Positions 33,743-41,700 of a stretch of DNA of 64,000 nt are shown in pieces. The stretch is taken from positions 639,538 to 703,537 of the forward strand of contig NZ_JAHZSU010000001.1 of NCBI RefSeq assembly GCF_019457945.1. Reading direction: 5' to 3'. Source of the stretch: Ornithinimicrobium laminariae (GTDB taxonomy: Bacteria > Actinomycetota > Actinomycetes > Actinomycetales > Dermatophilaceae). The stretch's first letter is position 1; each line of letters begins with the position of its first letter. The notes beneath the pieces are model-generated. The model was given only the letters and a program-made list of their open reading frames with translations. It searched no databases and was not told where the DNA came from. The position numbers and the translations under genes were made by a program.

Positions 33743-34837
33743 TCACAGAATGTCGTCAGTGGTGCCGCGCGAGCGATAGTTCACATACTGCTTGCGCACC
33801 TTCAGTGCCTTTTGCAGCACTGGGCTGACCGGGCTGAGCGCCAAGTCATAGGCCGGGTACCAGTAGCGCTTGGTGCTGAACTTCAACTTCATCTTGAAGA
33901 CGCCGTACGAGTGCTTGGATTCATCCAACAAACGCGGGATGCCCCAGAAGTCGAACGTCGTGTAGCCGTGCGCTTTGGCATCCCGCATCGACTCCCAGTA
34001 GAACGCGTCAGGGGCCTTGGCATCCTTGCGCTTCTCCCCCTCTAGCGGCGGGCGGTCGTCGCGGATCGAGCCGCCATACAAGTAGCAGGTGGAATCGCCG
34101 ATCGCGAGGAACATGCCCCCAGCCAGCGGGCGGCCCTCGTGCCGGGACAGCACGATGTATGCCTCGCTGCCATCGCCATTCGCCTCACGCAGCAGTGTTT
34201 CGTAGTAGGCCCGCGGGAAGGAGCCCAACTGGGCACGCTCGTTGGTTGCGGTGAAGATGTCCCAGAAGCCCTCGAAGTCGTCATCACGCCCAGCTTGAAC
34301 GCCCATCCGCTGTGAGCCGCGGACGTTGCGCCTGGCCATCTTGTGCAGGCCGTTGAACAACTCATCTTCACCTGCGCTGAGGTCGGCCAAGATGGTGTGC
34401 TCTGGCTGCTCGGCGACGCCGCGCTTGAACGGTCCCAGAGCGGCCGGAATTACCGACTGCTCTTCTTCCAGGTCAGTTTGGGTGGCTTCGGTGCCCGCTA
34501 GGATCGGCACGGACGGCTCGATCTTGACGTGAATATCAGTGCGCCGGGCAATCTTTTTGATCGCCTTGGCAACCTCTGGCAAGTCGTCCAACGTCTGCAG
34601 AGCCGGGCCACGCGGCGCATACAAGGTGGCGACGCCCGGGACCAACGTTTTGCGGATCAACTGGATCGCGCCGACCGTCTCACCATCGCGGCGGATGAAG
34701 AAGCGCATCGGCTCCTGGCCGATAACCTTCCGCGCCTCTCCATAGCCCCAACTTTGCAGCGGGCTCGTGATGGGCATCTGCGCCACAACAGCGTTGTAGG
34801 CGTTGCGGTCAACGGCTTCAATCAAGGAGAGGGACAC
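33743..34837 (-). CDS. FemAB-like peptidoglycan bridge aminoacyltransferase
   Basis: A 364-residue GNAT-fold protein of the Fem/lipid II:glycine transferase family, which adds amino acids from aminoacyl-tRNA to the stem peptide. Typical parts are SPLQSWGYGEARKVIGQEP at the N-terminus, LYAPRGPALQTLDDLPEVAKA, NVRGSQRMGVQAGRDDDFEG, and the C-terminal YTTFDFWGIPRLLDESKHSYG with the FWG motif followed by GVFKMKLKFSTKRYWYPAYD. The coiled-coil insertion of the Staphylococcus proteins is absent. GTG 34837 is preferred; ATG 34861 and 34972 are in frame but add unconserved residues. Which amino acid it adds is unknown. Confidence 0.86.
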   Translation of the reverse strand: MSLSLIEAVDRNAYNAVVAQMPITSPLQSWGYGEARKVIGQEPMRFFIRRDGETVGAIQLIRKTLVPGVATLYAPRGPALQTLDDLPEVAKAIKKIARRTDIHVKIEPSVPILAGTEATQTDLEEEQSVIPAALGPFKRGVAEQPEHTILADLSAGEDELFNGLHKMARRNVRGSQRMGVQAGRDDDFEGFWDIFTATNERAQLGSFPRAYYETLLREANGDGSEAYIVLSRHEGRPLAGGMFLAIGDSTCYLYGGSIRDDRPPLEGEKRKDAKAPDAFYWESMRDAKAHGYTTFDFWGIPRLLDESKHSYGVFKMKLKFSTKRYWYPAYDLALSPVSPVLQKALKVRKQYVNYRSRGTTDDIL

Positions 34838-34896
34838 GCTTTGACCATAGCGACAACCCATGGGCCGCACATAACTTGACGCGGCCCAAAACGCCG

Positions 34897-34927
34897 AAAA
34901 GGCGAGCCCGTTTCCAGGCCCGCCATT
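34897..34927 (-). terminator. Rho-independent terminator after clpC
   Basis: GGCGAGCC (34901-34908) and GGCCCGCC (34917-34924) form an 8-bp stem with one mismatch and an 8-base loop; on the reverse strand TTTT follows. Located 25 bp past the clpC stop. Confidence 0.65.
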
Positions 34928-34949
34928 TCGATGTCTATTCAGTGCAGAA

Positions 34950-37457
34950 CTACTCCGAAGGCAGTTCCTCAACCTCGATCACATCTGGCAACTCCGACTT
35001 GTCGGTGCCGCTGAACGTGAACTCAGCCTTCTTGCCTTCGCCGACAGCGTCGACCAGGATGATCTGGCCAGCGCTGATCTCCTTGAAGAGGATCTTCTCG
35101 GACAGCTGGTCTTCGATGTCGCGCTGAATCGCACGACGCAGCGGACGAGCACCCAAGACCGGGTCATAGCCACGCTTGGCCAACAGTGCCTTGGCGGCTG
35201 GCGTGATCTCCAGGCCCATGTCCTGATCCTTCAGGCGCACATCGACCTTGGCGATCATCAGGTCGACGATCTGCTCAATCTCGACCTGCGTCAGCTGCGG
35301 GAAGACGATGGTGTCGTCAACACGGTTGAGGAACTCGGGGCGGAAGTGCTGCTTGAGCTCGTCTGTCACCTTGTTCTTCATCCGGTCGTAGTCGCTGCTG
35401 GAGTCTGCGCCGGGGCTGAAGCCCAACGAGACGCCCTTGGCGATGTCGCGGGTTCCCAAGTTGGTCGTCATGATGATGACGGTGTTCTTGAAGTCCACGA
35501 CGCGGCCCTGGGAGTCGGTCAAGCGACCGTCTTCCAAGATCTGCAACAGCGAGTTGAAGATGTCCGGGTGGGCCTTTTCGACCTCATCGAACAGCACCAC
35601 GGAGAACGGCTTGCGGCGCACCTTCTCGGTGAGCTGGCCACCCTCTTCGTAGCCGACGTAGCCGGGAGGCGAGCCGAACATACGAGACACGGTGTGCTTC
35701 TCGGAGTACTCCGACATGTCCAGGGTGATGAGGGCGTCCTCATCACCGAACAGGAACTCAGCCAGTGCCTTAGCCAACTCCGTCTTACCAACACCGGTCG
35801 GACCGGCGAAGATGAACGAGCCACCGGGACGACGTGGGTCCTTCAGACCCGCACGCGTGCGTCGAATGGCCTGAGACATTGCCTTGATGGCCTCGTCCAT
35901 ACCCACGATGCGCTTGTGCAGTTCGTCTTCCATGTGCAGCAGACGGCTGGACTCTTCCTCGGTCAACTTGAAGACCGGGATGCCGGTGGATGCAGCAAGC
36001 ACCTCGGCAATCAGCTCTTCGTCAACCTCGGCAACGACGTCCATGTCGCCGGCCTTCCATTCCTTCTCACGAGCAGCGCGAGCCTGAGTGAGCTTGTGCT
36101 CCTCGTCGCGCAGACGCGCGGCCTTCTCGAAGTCCTGGCCGTCGATGGCCGATTCCTTCTCCAGCTTGGCGGCCGCGATCTTGTCGTCGAACTCGCGCAG
36201 GTCTGGCGGAGCGGTCATCCGGCGGATGCGCAATCGTGCACCAGCCTCATCGATCAGGTCGATGGCCTTGTCCGGCAGGAACCGGTCGTTGACGTAGCGG
36301 TCTGCCATGGTGGCAGCAGCAACCAACGCACCGTCCGTGATCGAAACGCGGTGGTGTGCCTCATAGCGGTCACGCAGGCCCTTGAGGATTTCGATGGCGT
36401 GCGCCAGCGTCGGCTCGTTGACCTGGATCGGCTGGAAGCGACGCTCAAGTGCTGCGTCCTTCTCAATGTGCTTGCGGTACTCGTCCAGCGTGGTGGCACC
36501 AATGGTCTGCAGCTCGCCACGAGCCAACATCGGCTTCAGGATGCTGGCAGCGTCGATCGCGCCTTCGGCTGCACCTGCACCGACCAGAGTGTGAATCTCG
36601 TCGATGAACAGGATGATGTCGCCGCGGGTGCGGATCTCCTTGAGGACCTTCTTGAGGCGCTCTTCGAAGTCACCGCGGTAGCGACTACCAGCGACCAAGG
36701 CACCGAGGTCCAAAGTGTAGAGCTGCTTTTCGCGCAGCGTCTCTGGGACCTCGCCGCGGACGATGTCGGCAGCCAGACCCTCAACAACAGCGGTCTTACC
36801 GACACCGGGCTCACCGATAAGGACAGGGTTGTTCTTGGTGCGGCGCGACAGCACCTGCATGACACGCTCAATCTCGCTGGAGCGGCCAATCACCGGGTCA
36901 AGTTTGCCCTCGCGGGCAGCCTGGGTGAGGTTGCGACCAAACTGGTCAAGCACCAACGAGCCAGCCTGCTGACCCTCTTGGGCTCCGGCGCCAACTCCAG
37001 CGGAGGCGGCCTCCTTGCCCTGATAGCCCGACAGCAACTGGATCACGGTCTGGCGCACGCGGTTGAGGTCGGCACCCAAAGCGATCAGGGCCTGGGCAGC
37101 CATGCCCTCACCCTCGCGGATAAGGCCGAGCAGGATGTGCTCGGTGCCGATGTAGTTGTGACCCAACTGCAGTCCCTCACGGAGGGAAAGCTCCAGCACC
37201 TTCTTTGCACGAGGCGTGAAAGGAATGTGGCCGGTTGGGGACTGCTGGCCGGGGCCGATGCTCTCTTGCACCTGGTTGCGGACAGCATCTAGTGAGATGC
37301 CGAGGGACTCAAGGGCCTTTGCGGCGACCCCTTCGCCCTCGTGGATCAGGCCGAGCAGGATGTGCTCGGTGCCGATGTAGTTGTGGTTGAGCATTCGCGC
37401 TTCTTCCTGCGCGAGAACTACAACCCGGCGGGCCCGGTCGGTGAACCGTTCGAACAT
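34950..37457 (-). CDS. clpC: ATP-dependent Clp protease ATP-binding subunit ClpC
   Basis: An 835-residue AAA+ unfoldase that feeds ClpP. It has two N-terminal Clp repeats (residues 4-68 and 80-143, each with [13 protein letters not shown]), first AAA+ module with Walker A GEPGVGKT at 215-222, a UVR/M-domain ([21 protein letters not shown]), and second AAA+ with GPTGVGKT near residue 550 and the ClpP-binding loop region LGFS after [14 protein letters not shown]. Start ATG 37457 ([11 protein letters not shown]) is preceded by AGGAGA four bases away; an upstream in-frame ATG at 37511 is less likely. It has a long intergenic region upstream and its own terminator, so it is probably monocistronic. 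Confidence 0.97.
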   Translation of the reverse strand: MFERFTDRARRVVVLAQEEARMLNHNYIGTEHILLGLIHEGEGVAAKALESLGISLDAVRNQVQESIGPGQQSPTGHIPFTPRAKKVLELSLREGLQLGHNYIGTEHILLGLIREGEGMAAQALIALGADLNRVRQTVIQLLSGYQGKEAASAGVGAGAQEGQQAGSLVLDQFGRNLTQAAREGKLDPVIGRSSEIERVMQVLSRRTKNNPVLIGEPGVGKTAVVEGLAADIVRGEVPETLREKQLYTLDLGALVAGSRYRGDFEERLKKVLKEIRTRGDIILFIDEIHTLVGAGAAEGAIDAASILKPMLARGELQTIGATTLDEYRKHIEKDAALERRFQPIQVNEPTLAHAIEILKGLRDRYEAHHRVSITDGALVAAATMADRYVNDRFLPDKAIDLIDEAGARLRIRRMTAPPDLREFDDKIAAAKLEKESAIDGQDFEKAARLRDEEHKLTQARAAREKEWKAGDMDVVAEVDEELIAEVLAASTGIPVFKLTEEESSRLLHMEDELHKRIVGMDEAIKAMSQAIRRTRAGLKDPRRPGGSFIFAGPTGVGKTELAKALAEFLFGDEDALITLDMSEYSEKHTVSRMFGSPPGYVGYEEGGQLTEKVRRKPFSVVLFDEVEKAHPDIFNSLLQILEDGRLTDSQGRVVDFKNTVIIMTTNLGTRDIAKGVSLGFSPGADSSSDYDRMKNKVTDELKQHFRPEFLNRVDDTIVFPQLTQVEIEQIVDLMIAKVDVRLKDQDMGLEITPAAKALLAKRGYDPVLGARPLRRAIQRDIEDQLSEKILFKEISAGQIILVDAVGEGKKAEFTFSGTDKSELPDVIEVEELPSE

Positions 37458-37611
37458 GGTCTCTCCTGACGTTCGAGATACCTCGATGGTATGTGCGTCT
37501 GCCTGGCTCAACGCCGCTTTGCGCAGGACTGTTCCACATTCAGGCCCAATATGGCCCGATGTTCGCCCACGGCATAAGGGGCTAGAGGGAATCGGGCGGA
37601 ATTAGCGCGGG

Positions 37612-38214
37612 CTAGCGGCGTCGGGGACATCCGGCGCACTCGCTCGCACCCGGCAGCGCGAAGATAAAACAGCAGGCTTGGCGGCCTGCCGCAGTGATAG
37701 CGCTTGGCTGGGCCGCCGCATTCCATACGTCCTCGACTAATCCACGTCGCTGCTTGCTGCTCATTGCCACATCGGGGAGATACCCGGCAAGGAACTGCCT
37801 TGCCCACTCCCGGTATGCCGGCTCGGCAGTAGCCGCCCAATCCTCGCTTCGCGCTGGGTTGCTTTCATACTCGCTCGGTAGGCACAGGCTCCGCGGGAAA
37901 AATGTGCTCGGGTGCAGTGACACCGTCGCTTTGTCGGCCACCAGCCCCGGCGATAAGTGGAGACAACTCGCCGTGATCGCGGCTGACACCAAGACCTGCA
38001 TGCTCCATTGGGCAACAAAGGTCGCCGCGACCGAGGGCGGCGCCTGGGTTCCAGCGCTTTGGGCATCACGCGTCAAACGCCGCCAGTCGATCTGCCGCCG
38101 GCCAGTGAGGACCTCGTGAAAGGCCAACTGCGGCCCGGCACCTGGATGACCCTGGCACCCGACGTGGGCGGGCACCGGCAGCGCTGCCTGGGGTGAGGCA
38201 GGCAGCGACGTCAC
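37612..38214 (-). CDS. FhuF-like ferric reductase family protein
   Basis: A 200-residue protein whose end, GRQACCFIFALPGASECAGC, has the exact CC-x10-C-x2-C spacing (Cys181, 182, 193, 196) that binds the [2Fe-2S] cluster of the siderophore-iron reductase FhuF. The upstream part contains a helical region (AAATFVAQWSMQVLVSAAI and PAYREWARQFLAGYL) like that of FhuF, but the protein is shorter than E. coli FhuF (262). Translation begins at GTG 38214, overlapping the Ku stop by four bases, which is an unexpected partner. No siderophore transport genes are near. Family assignment rests mainly on the cysteine motif. Confidence 0.7.
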   Translation of the reverse strand: MTSLPASPQAALPVPAHVGCQGHPGAGPQLAFHEVLTGRRQIDWRRLTRDAQSAGTQAPPSVAATFVAQWSMQVLVSAAITASCLHLSPGLVADKATVSLHPSTFFPRSLCLPSEYESNPARSEDWAATAEPAYREWARQFLAGYLPDVAMSSKQRRGLVEDVWNAAAQPSAITAAGRQACCFIFALPGASECAGCPRRR

Positions 38215-39032
38215 CCCGTTTCAGAGTCTGTGCTGCTGCCGTCAGAGCGACTGGCCTTAGCCCGATCAACACTGCGCTGCAAGGCGGCCAACAGGTCGAC
38301 AACCTCACCGCCGTCCTCCTCAGCGTCTGTCGCCGGCTCGGCCTGCGTGTCTCCGCCCTCGATCTTGGACTTCACCAGCGCCTCAACTGCCTGCTGATAG
38401 TCGTCTTCGTAGTCTTCAGGTTCAAAGTCGCCAGCCATCGACTCGATCAGCATGCGAGCCATCGCCACCTCGGACTCTTTGGGCTCGGTGTCGGTGTCAA
38501 GGTGATTGAGTTCTTTGGTCGCGCGGATCTCATCGGGCCACAGCAATGTCTGCAGCAAGATCGCATCATCTTTGACCCGCAGGGCGGCGATCGTCATCCG
38601 GTTGCGGATAGCGACCGTGACAATGGCGACGCGATCACTATCGCGCAGAGATTCGCGCAGCAGCGCATATGCCTTAGCGCCCAGCGCATCGGGCTCGATG
38701 TAATACGGCTTGTCGTACAGAATCGGGTCGATCTGGCTGGCCGGCACGAACCGCTCCACCGCGATCTCTTTTGAGCTGCGGTTAGGCAACGACGCAAAGT
38801 CCTCATCGGTCAGCACGACCGTCTGGCCGTCCTCTGATTCATACGCCTTCGCGATATCGCGGTAGGCGACTTCCTCCCCGTCAGCCTGCGCGATCCGCCG
38901 CAGCCGGATCCGGCTGCCATCGCTGGCTCGCACTTGGTGGAAACTCAAGTCGTGGTTTTCCGTCGCCGAGTAAAGTCGCACCGGGACGTTAACTAACCCG
39001 AACGACACTGCGCCCTTCCAAATAGCTCGCAC
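38211..39032 (-). CDS. ku: Non-homologous end-joining DNA-binding protein Ku
   Basis: A 273-residue bacterial Ku that forms a homodimeric ring on DNA ends and recruits LigD. It begins RAIWKGAVSFGLVNVPVRLY, the invariant start of the family, and continues FHQVRASDGSRIRLRRIAQAD, VPASQIDPILYDKPYYIEPD and TLLWPDEIRA. The C-terminal tail after residue 220 is acidic and of variable sequence rather than lysine-rich. GTG 39032 is chosen because GAGGGG precedes it and the conserved protein begins there; a longer frame to 39368 overlaps ligD. Divergent from the ligase gene, 17 bp apart. Confidence 0.95.
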   Translation of the reverse strand: MRAIWKGAVSFGLVNVPVRLYSATENHDLSFHQVRASDGSRIRLRRIAQADGEEVAYRDIAKAYESEDGQTVVLTDEDFASLPNRSSKEIAVERFVPASQIDPILYDKPYYIEPDALGAKAYALLRESLRDSDRVAIVTVAIRNRMTIAALRVKDDAILLQTLLWPDEIRATKELNHLDTDTEPKESEVAMARMLIESMAGDFEPEDYEDDYQQAVEALVKSKIEGGDTQAEPATDAEEDGGEVVDLLAALQRSVDRAKASRSDGSSTDSETG

Positions 39033-39049
39033 CCCCTCAGGATGGACCC

Positions 39050-39994
39050 ATGAGACCCATGCTCGCCACTCCCGGTGCTGCAGCGGGCCCCGTTTTAGTG
39101 CCTCAGGGCGCCGACTGGCGCCACGAAGTGAAGTGGGACGGCGTGCGATTGCTGGCGGATATCGGGGCCGACGGGCTCGTCGCCACGTCCCGCTCTGGCC
39201 GCAATGTGTCGGTGGGATTCCCCGAGTTTGCCGGTCTGCAGAGCCTCGCCTCCGACATGCTGCTCGATGGTGAAGCCGTGGCCCTGATTGACGGCAAGCC
39301 GGACTTTTCTCACATCGTCGACCGGGTCCACCAGTCCTCCGCGATATCAGCGGCCCAAGCTGCAGCAAACCGCCCGGCCACCTTCATGATCTTCGACCTC
39401 TTGCGCTTTGACGGGATGGACTTGAGCGGTCTGCCCTGGGCCGACCGGCGACGACTGCTTGAGGACCTCATCCCACCGGCCCGTCACTGGCAAGTGCCAC
39501 CAACGTATGCCGATGGGCAGCAACTCTGGGAAGCCACCGCTGAGCAGGGCCTTGAGGGCGTGGTCTGCAAGCGGGTCACCTCCCGCTATTACTCCGGCGA
39601 GCGCAGCGAAGACTGGCTGAAGTTCCCCCATCGACGGACCCAAAGCGTGGTCATCGGCGGCTGGCGTCCTGAGGTGGGGCGCCAAGTGCTCGGTGGCCTT
39701 CTAGTGGGGACACCTTCGTCTAGCCAAGGGCAACTCACTTTTCGGGGACGAGTTGGCAGCGGACTCAGCGGCGCTGCGGGACGAGCACTGCAGGCCACCT
39801 TGGCGGGTCTGGCCAGCGACCACAGCCCTTTTGCTCAACAGATCCCCGCCGAAGACTCCGCGAGAGCCCGCTGGCTTCACCCCTCACTCGTCATCGACGT
39901 CACCTCACTCGGCACCACCCGGGGCGGGCGGTTGCGGCAGCCATCGTTCCAGCGAGTCCGCACTGACCTCACACCCCAGGACGTCACGTCATGA
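39050..39994 (+). CDS. ATP-dependent DNA ligase (LigD ligase domain, separate protein)
   Basis: A 314-residue ligase that seals ends in NHEJ. The adenylated lysine is Lys28 in EVKWDGVRLLADI. Further nucleotidyltransferase motifs: SRSGRNV, LLDGEAVALIDGKPDF, FMIFDLLRFDG, EGVVCKRVTSRYYSGERSEDW and LKFPHRRTQSVVIGGWRPE; an OB-fold follows (LGGLLVGTPSSSQGQLTFRG). AGGA seven bases before ATG 39050 supports the start. The polymerase domain is encoded by the next gene with a four-base overlap. A LigD 3'-phosphoesterase domain is not encoded here. Confidence 0.94.
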   Translation: MRPMLATPGAAAGPVLVPQGADWRHEVKWDGVRLLADIGADGLVATSRSGRNVSVGFPEFAGLQSLASDMLLDGEAVALIDGKPDFSHIVDRVHQSSAISAAQAAANRPATFMIFDLLRFDGMDLSGLPWADRRRLLEDLIPPARHWQVPPTYADGQQLWEATAEQGLEGVVCKRVTSRYYSGERSEDWLKFPHRRTQSVVIGGWRPEVGRQVLGGLLVGTPSSSQGQLTFRGRVGSGLSGAAGRALQATLAGLASDHSPFAQQIPAEDSARARWLHPSLVIDVTSLGTTRGGRLRQPSFQRVRTDLTPQDVTS

Positions 39995-40869
39995 ACAACC
40001 CAGCAAAGTCGGTGACCACGGTCGAGGTTGATGGCCGAGCCCTCAAGATCAGTAACCTGGACAAAGTGCTCTACCCGGCCACGGGGACCACCAAGGGCGA
40101 GGTCCTGCAGTATTACGTCAGTGTTGCCGACCAGATCCTGCCGCAACTCAAGGACCGGCCCGTGACGCGCATCCGCTGGCCACACGGCGTTGCCGACAAT
40201 CATTTTTTTGAAAAGAACCTGCCCAGCGGCGCTCCTGATTGGCTGCCACGCGTCGAAATCACCGGACATGGCTCTCGTGGGGGCGCCACAGTGACCTATC
40301 CCCTGGTCCGAGATGTCGCCACGTTGGTCTATCTGGTCAACCTCGGCTCGCTGGAGTTGCATTCTCCGCAGTGGCGAGTCGACGGACAAGGCGGACCAAC
40401 GAACCCCGATCGACTGGTCATCGACCTTGACCCTGGCCCCGGCGCCGGACTGGCGGAATGCGCTCGAGTCGCGCTGTTGGTGAGAGAGATGTTGACCTCG
40501 GCGGGCTTGGATTCGTGGCCGTGCACCAGTGGTAGCAAAGGCATGCAAATGTATGCCGGGTTGGACGGCCAACGCGGCAGCGATGAAGTGAGCGCTGTGG
40601 CTAAGTCACTCGCTATGCACCTCACCGACAAGCACCCCGACCTGATCTTGTGGAAGATGACGAAGGCGCTACGTGACGGCAAGGTCTTTTTGGACTGGTC
40701 ACAGAATGTCGCAGCAAAGACGACGATCACGCCCTGGTCTCTGCGCGGTCGGGAGCAGCCTCGCGTTGCTTGCCCTCGTGAATGGTCAGAAATCGAAGAC
40801 TCGGTCAACGGCAAGGCAGAACTGCAGCAAGTTTCGCTCGCCGAGGCGATAGAGCGCGCACAGGGCTAA
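39991..40869 (+). CDS. LigD-type NHEJ primase-polymerase
   Basis: A 292-residue archaeo-eukaryotic primase-like polymerase that fills gaps and preferentially adds ribonucleotides at broken ends. Motifs: ISNLDKVLYPATGTTKGEVL, NHFFEKNLPSGAPDWL, LVYLVNLGSLELHSPQWR, the metal-binding RLVIDLDPGPGAG (Asp145 and Asp147), SGSKGMQMYAGL, and FLDWSQNVAAKTTITPWSLR. The ATG overlaps the ligase stop (ATGA). With Ku and the ligase it makes a complete minimal NHEJ set. Confidence 0.95.
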   Translation: MNNPAKSVTTVEVDGRALKISNLDKVLYPATGTTKGEVLQYYVSVADQILPQLKDRPVTRIRWPHGVADNHFFEKNLPSGAPDWLPRVEITGHGSRGGATVTYPLVRDVATLVYLVNLGSLELHSPQWRVDGQGGPTNPDRLVIDLDPGPGAGLAECARVALLVREMLTSAGLDSWPCTSGSKGMQMYAGLDGQRGSDEVSAVAKSLAMHLTDKHPDLILWKMTKALRDGKVFLDWSQNVAAKTTITPWSLRGREQPRVACPREWSEIEDSVNGKAELQQVSLAEAIERAQG

Positions 40870-40888
40870 AGCGCGGGCGGGTACGGGA

Positions 40889-40925
40889 AAGGCCCCCACC
40901 ACACATTTCGTGCGTTGGGGGCCTT
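40889..40925. terminator. Bidirectional terminator between ligD polymerase and lsr2
   Basis: AAGGCCCCCA (40889-40898) and TGGGGGCCTT (40916-40925) form a perfect 10-bp stem with a 17-base loop between two convergent genes; TTT follows on the reverse strand. Confidence 0.75.
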
Positions 40926-40955
40926 AGCCAAATGCTCAGATCAGCGAGATAGCTC

Positions 40956-41059
40956 GCTGCCGCGCAGAGTTGTTAGTTTGCTGCCGCGCAGAGTTGTTAG
41001 TTTGCTGCCGCGCAGAGTTGTTAGTTTGCTGCCGCGCAGAGTTGTTAGTTTGCTGCCGC
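40956..41059. repeat. 24-bp tandem repeat, about 4.3 copies, at the lsr2 stop codon
   Basis: The unit GTTGTTAGTTTGCTGCCGCG followed by CAGA repeats with period 24; copies start at 40969, 40993, 41017 and 41041, with a partial copy before. The copies are identical. The unit at 41041 contains the lsr2 stop codon and the preceding Ala/Asn codons, so each repeat encodes the end of lsr2 again (AAN-stop). Short unit, no spacers, so not CRISPR. Confidence 0.9.
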
Positions 41060-41380
41060 AAACGCGTCCTGCAGCTCCTGCGAGACACGGCCACGGTCGC
41101 TCACGGCGAAGCCGTTGTTGCGGCCCCACTCACGCATACGGGCGAGCTCTTCACGGCCTGCACCGGACGCGCCGGTTGCTCCACGACGGCGAGTCTGTCG
41201 ACGGCCGCCCGAACGACGTGCCTGCCCGACCCACTTGGCCAAGTCATCGCGCAACTGCGCCGCGTGAGCGTCATTGAGATCGATCTCGTAGGTCACGCCA
41301 TCGAGAGCAAACTCAACTGTCTCCGATGCCTCAGAACCGTCGACGTCGTCTTCAAGAATCACTTGCACACGTTGTGCCAT
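41045..41380 (-). CDS. lsr2: Nucleoid-associated protein Lsr2
   Basis: A 111-residue xenogeneic silencer. The N-terminal oligomerisation domain reads AQRVQVILEDDVDGSEASET followed by VEFALDGVTYEIDLND; the linker has RRSGGRRQTRRRG; the C-terminal DNA-binding domain has REWGRNNGFAVSDRGRVSQE, a variant of the RGR AT-hook-like motif. GAGG five bases before ATG 41380 supports the start. The gene stop lies within a 24-bp tandem array. It silences AT-rich foreign DNA and bridges DNA in actinobacteria. Confidence 0.95.
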   Translation of the reverse strand: MAQRVQVILEDDVDGSEASETVEFALDGVTYEIDLNDAHAAQLRDDLAKWVGQARRSGGRRQTRRRGATGASGAGREELARMREWGRNNGFAVSDRGRVSQELQDAFAAAN

Positions 41381-41497
41381 TAAAACCTCATCAAATACTA
41401 GAGCTTGTTGGCGATAACTATGCGCAACAAGCAATGGAACGTCTTGGACGCCTTAAAAGTATCACTAATTGCGACCGTCAAACGACAATCCACAATG

Positions 41498-41698
41498 CTA
41501 CTGCGGAGTATCATTCTGTGGCTCTTGAACGCCTTCTTCGGCCGCCGCTGCACGGGAGTTCTCCCATTCACGTTGAGCCGCGCGCTCTCGCCGGTCACCC
41601 TCAAGAATGTGCTTCATGATTACCCAAAAGAGGAACAGCAATCCAGCTGTGGGGATCAGTGCCGCGACATAGGGCCAAACGTTCGCAAGCGTGTCCAT
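41498..41698 (-). CDS. Small single-pass membrane protein
   Basis: A 66-residue protein with one hydrophobic segment (WPYVAALIPTAGLLFLFWVI, residues 8-27) followed by a charged helix with GDRRERAAQREWENSRA. Start ATG 41698 lies two bases past the lysS stop, so it is co-transcribed with lysS and upstream of lsr2. I recall similar small proteins beside lysS in Micrococcales, with no known function. Confidence 0.7.
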   Translation of the reverse strand: MDTLANVWPYVAALIPTAGLLFLFWVIMKHILEGDRRERAAQREWENSRAAAAEEGVQEPQNDTPQ

Positions 41699-41700
41699 TG

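Noticed and set aside
35346..37292. A 648-codon open frame on the forward strand opposite clpC
   Set aside because: It is a high-GC shadow of clpC: the product has no domain, and clpC is clear on the other strand.
37561..37575. ClgR-like site GTTCGC-n5-GCA upstream of clpC
   Set aside because: The second half lacks the conserved GCG and the spacing is uncertain; not strong enough to list.
40956..41059. CRISPR array at the lsr2 end
   Set aside because: The repeats are directly adjacent with no spacers and no cas genes are nearby.
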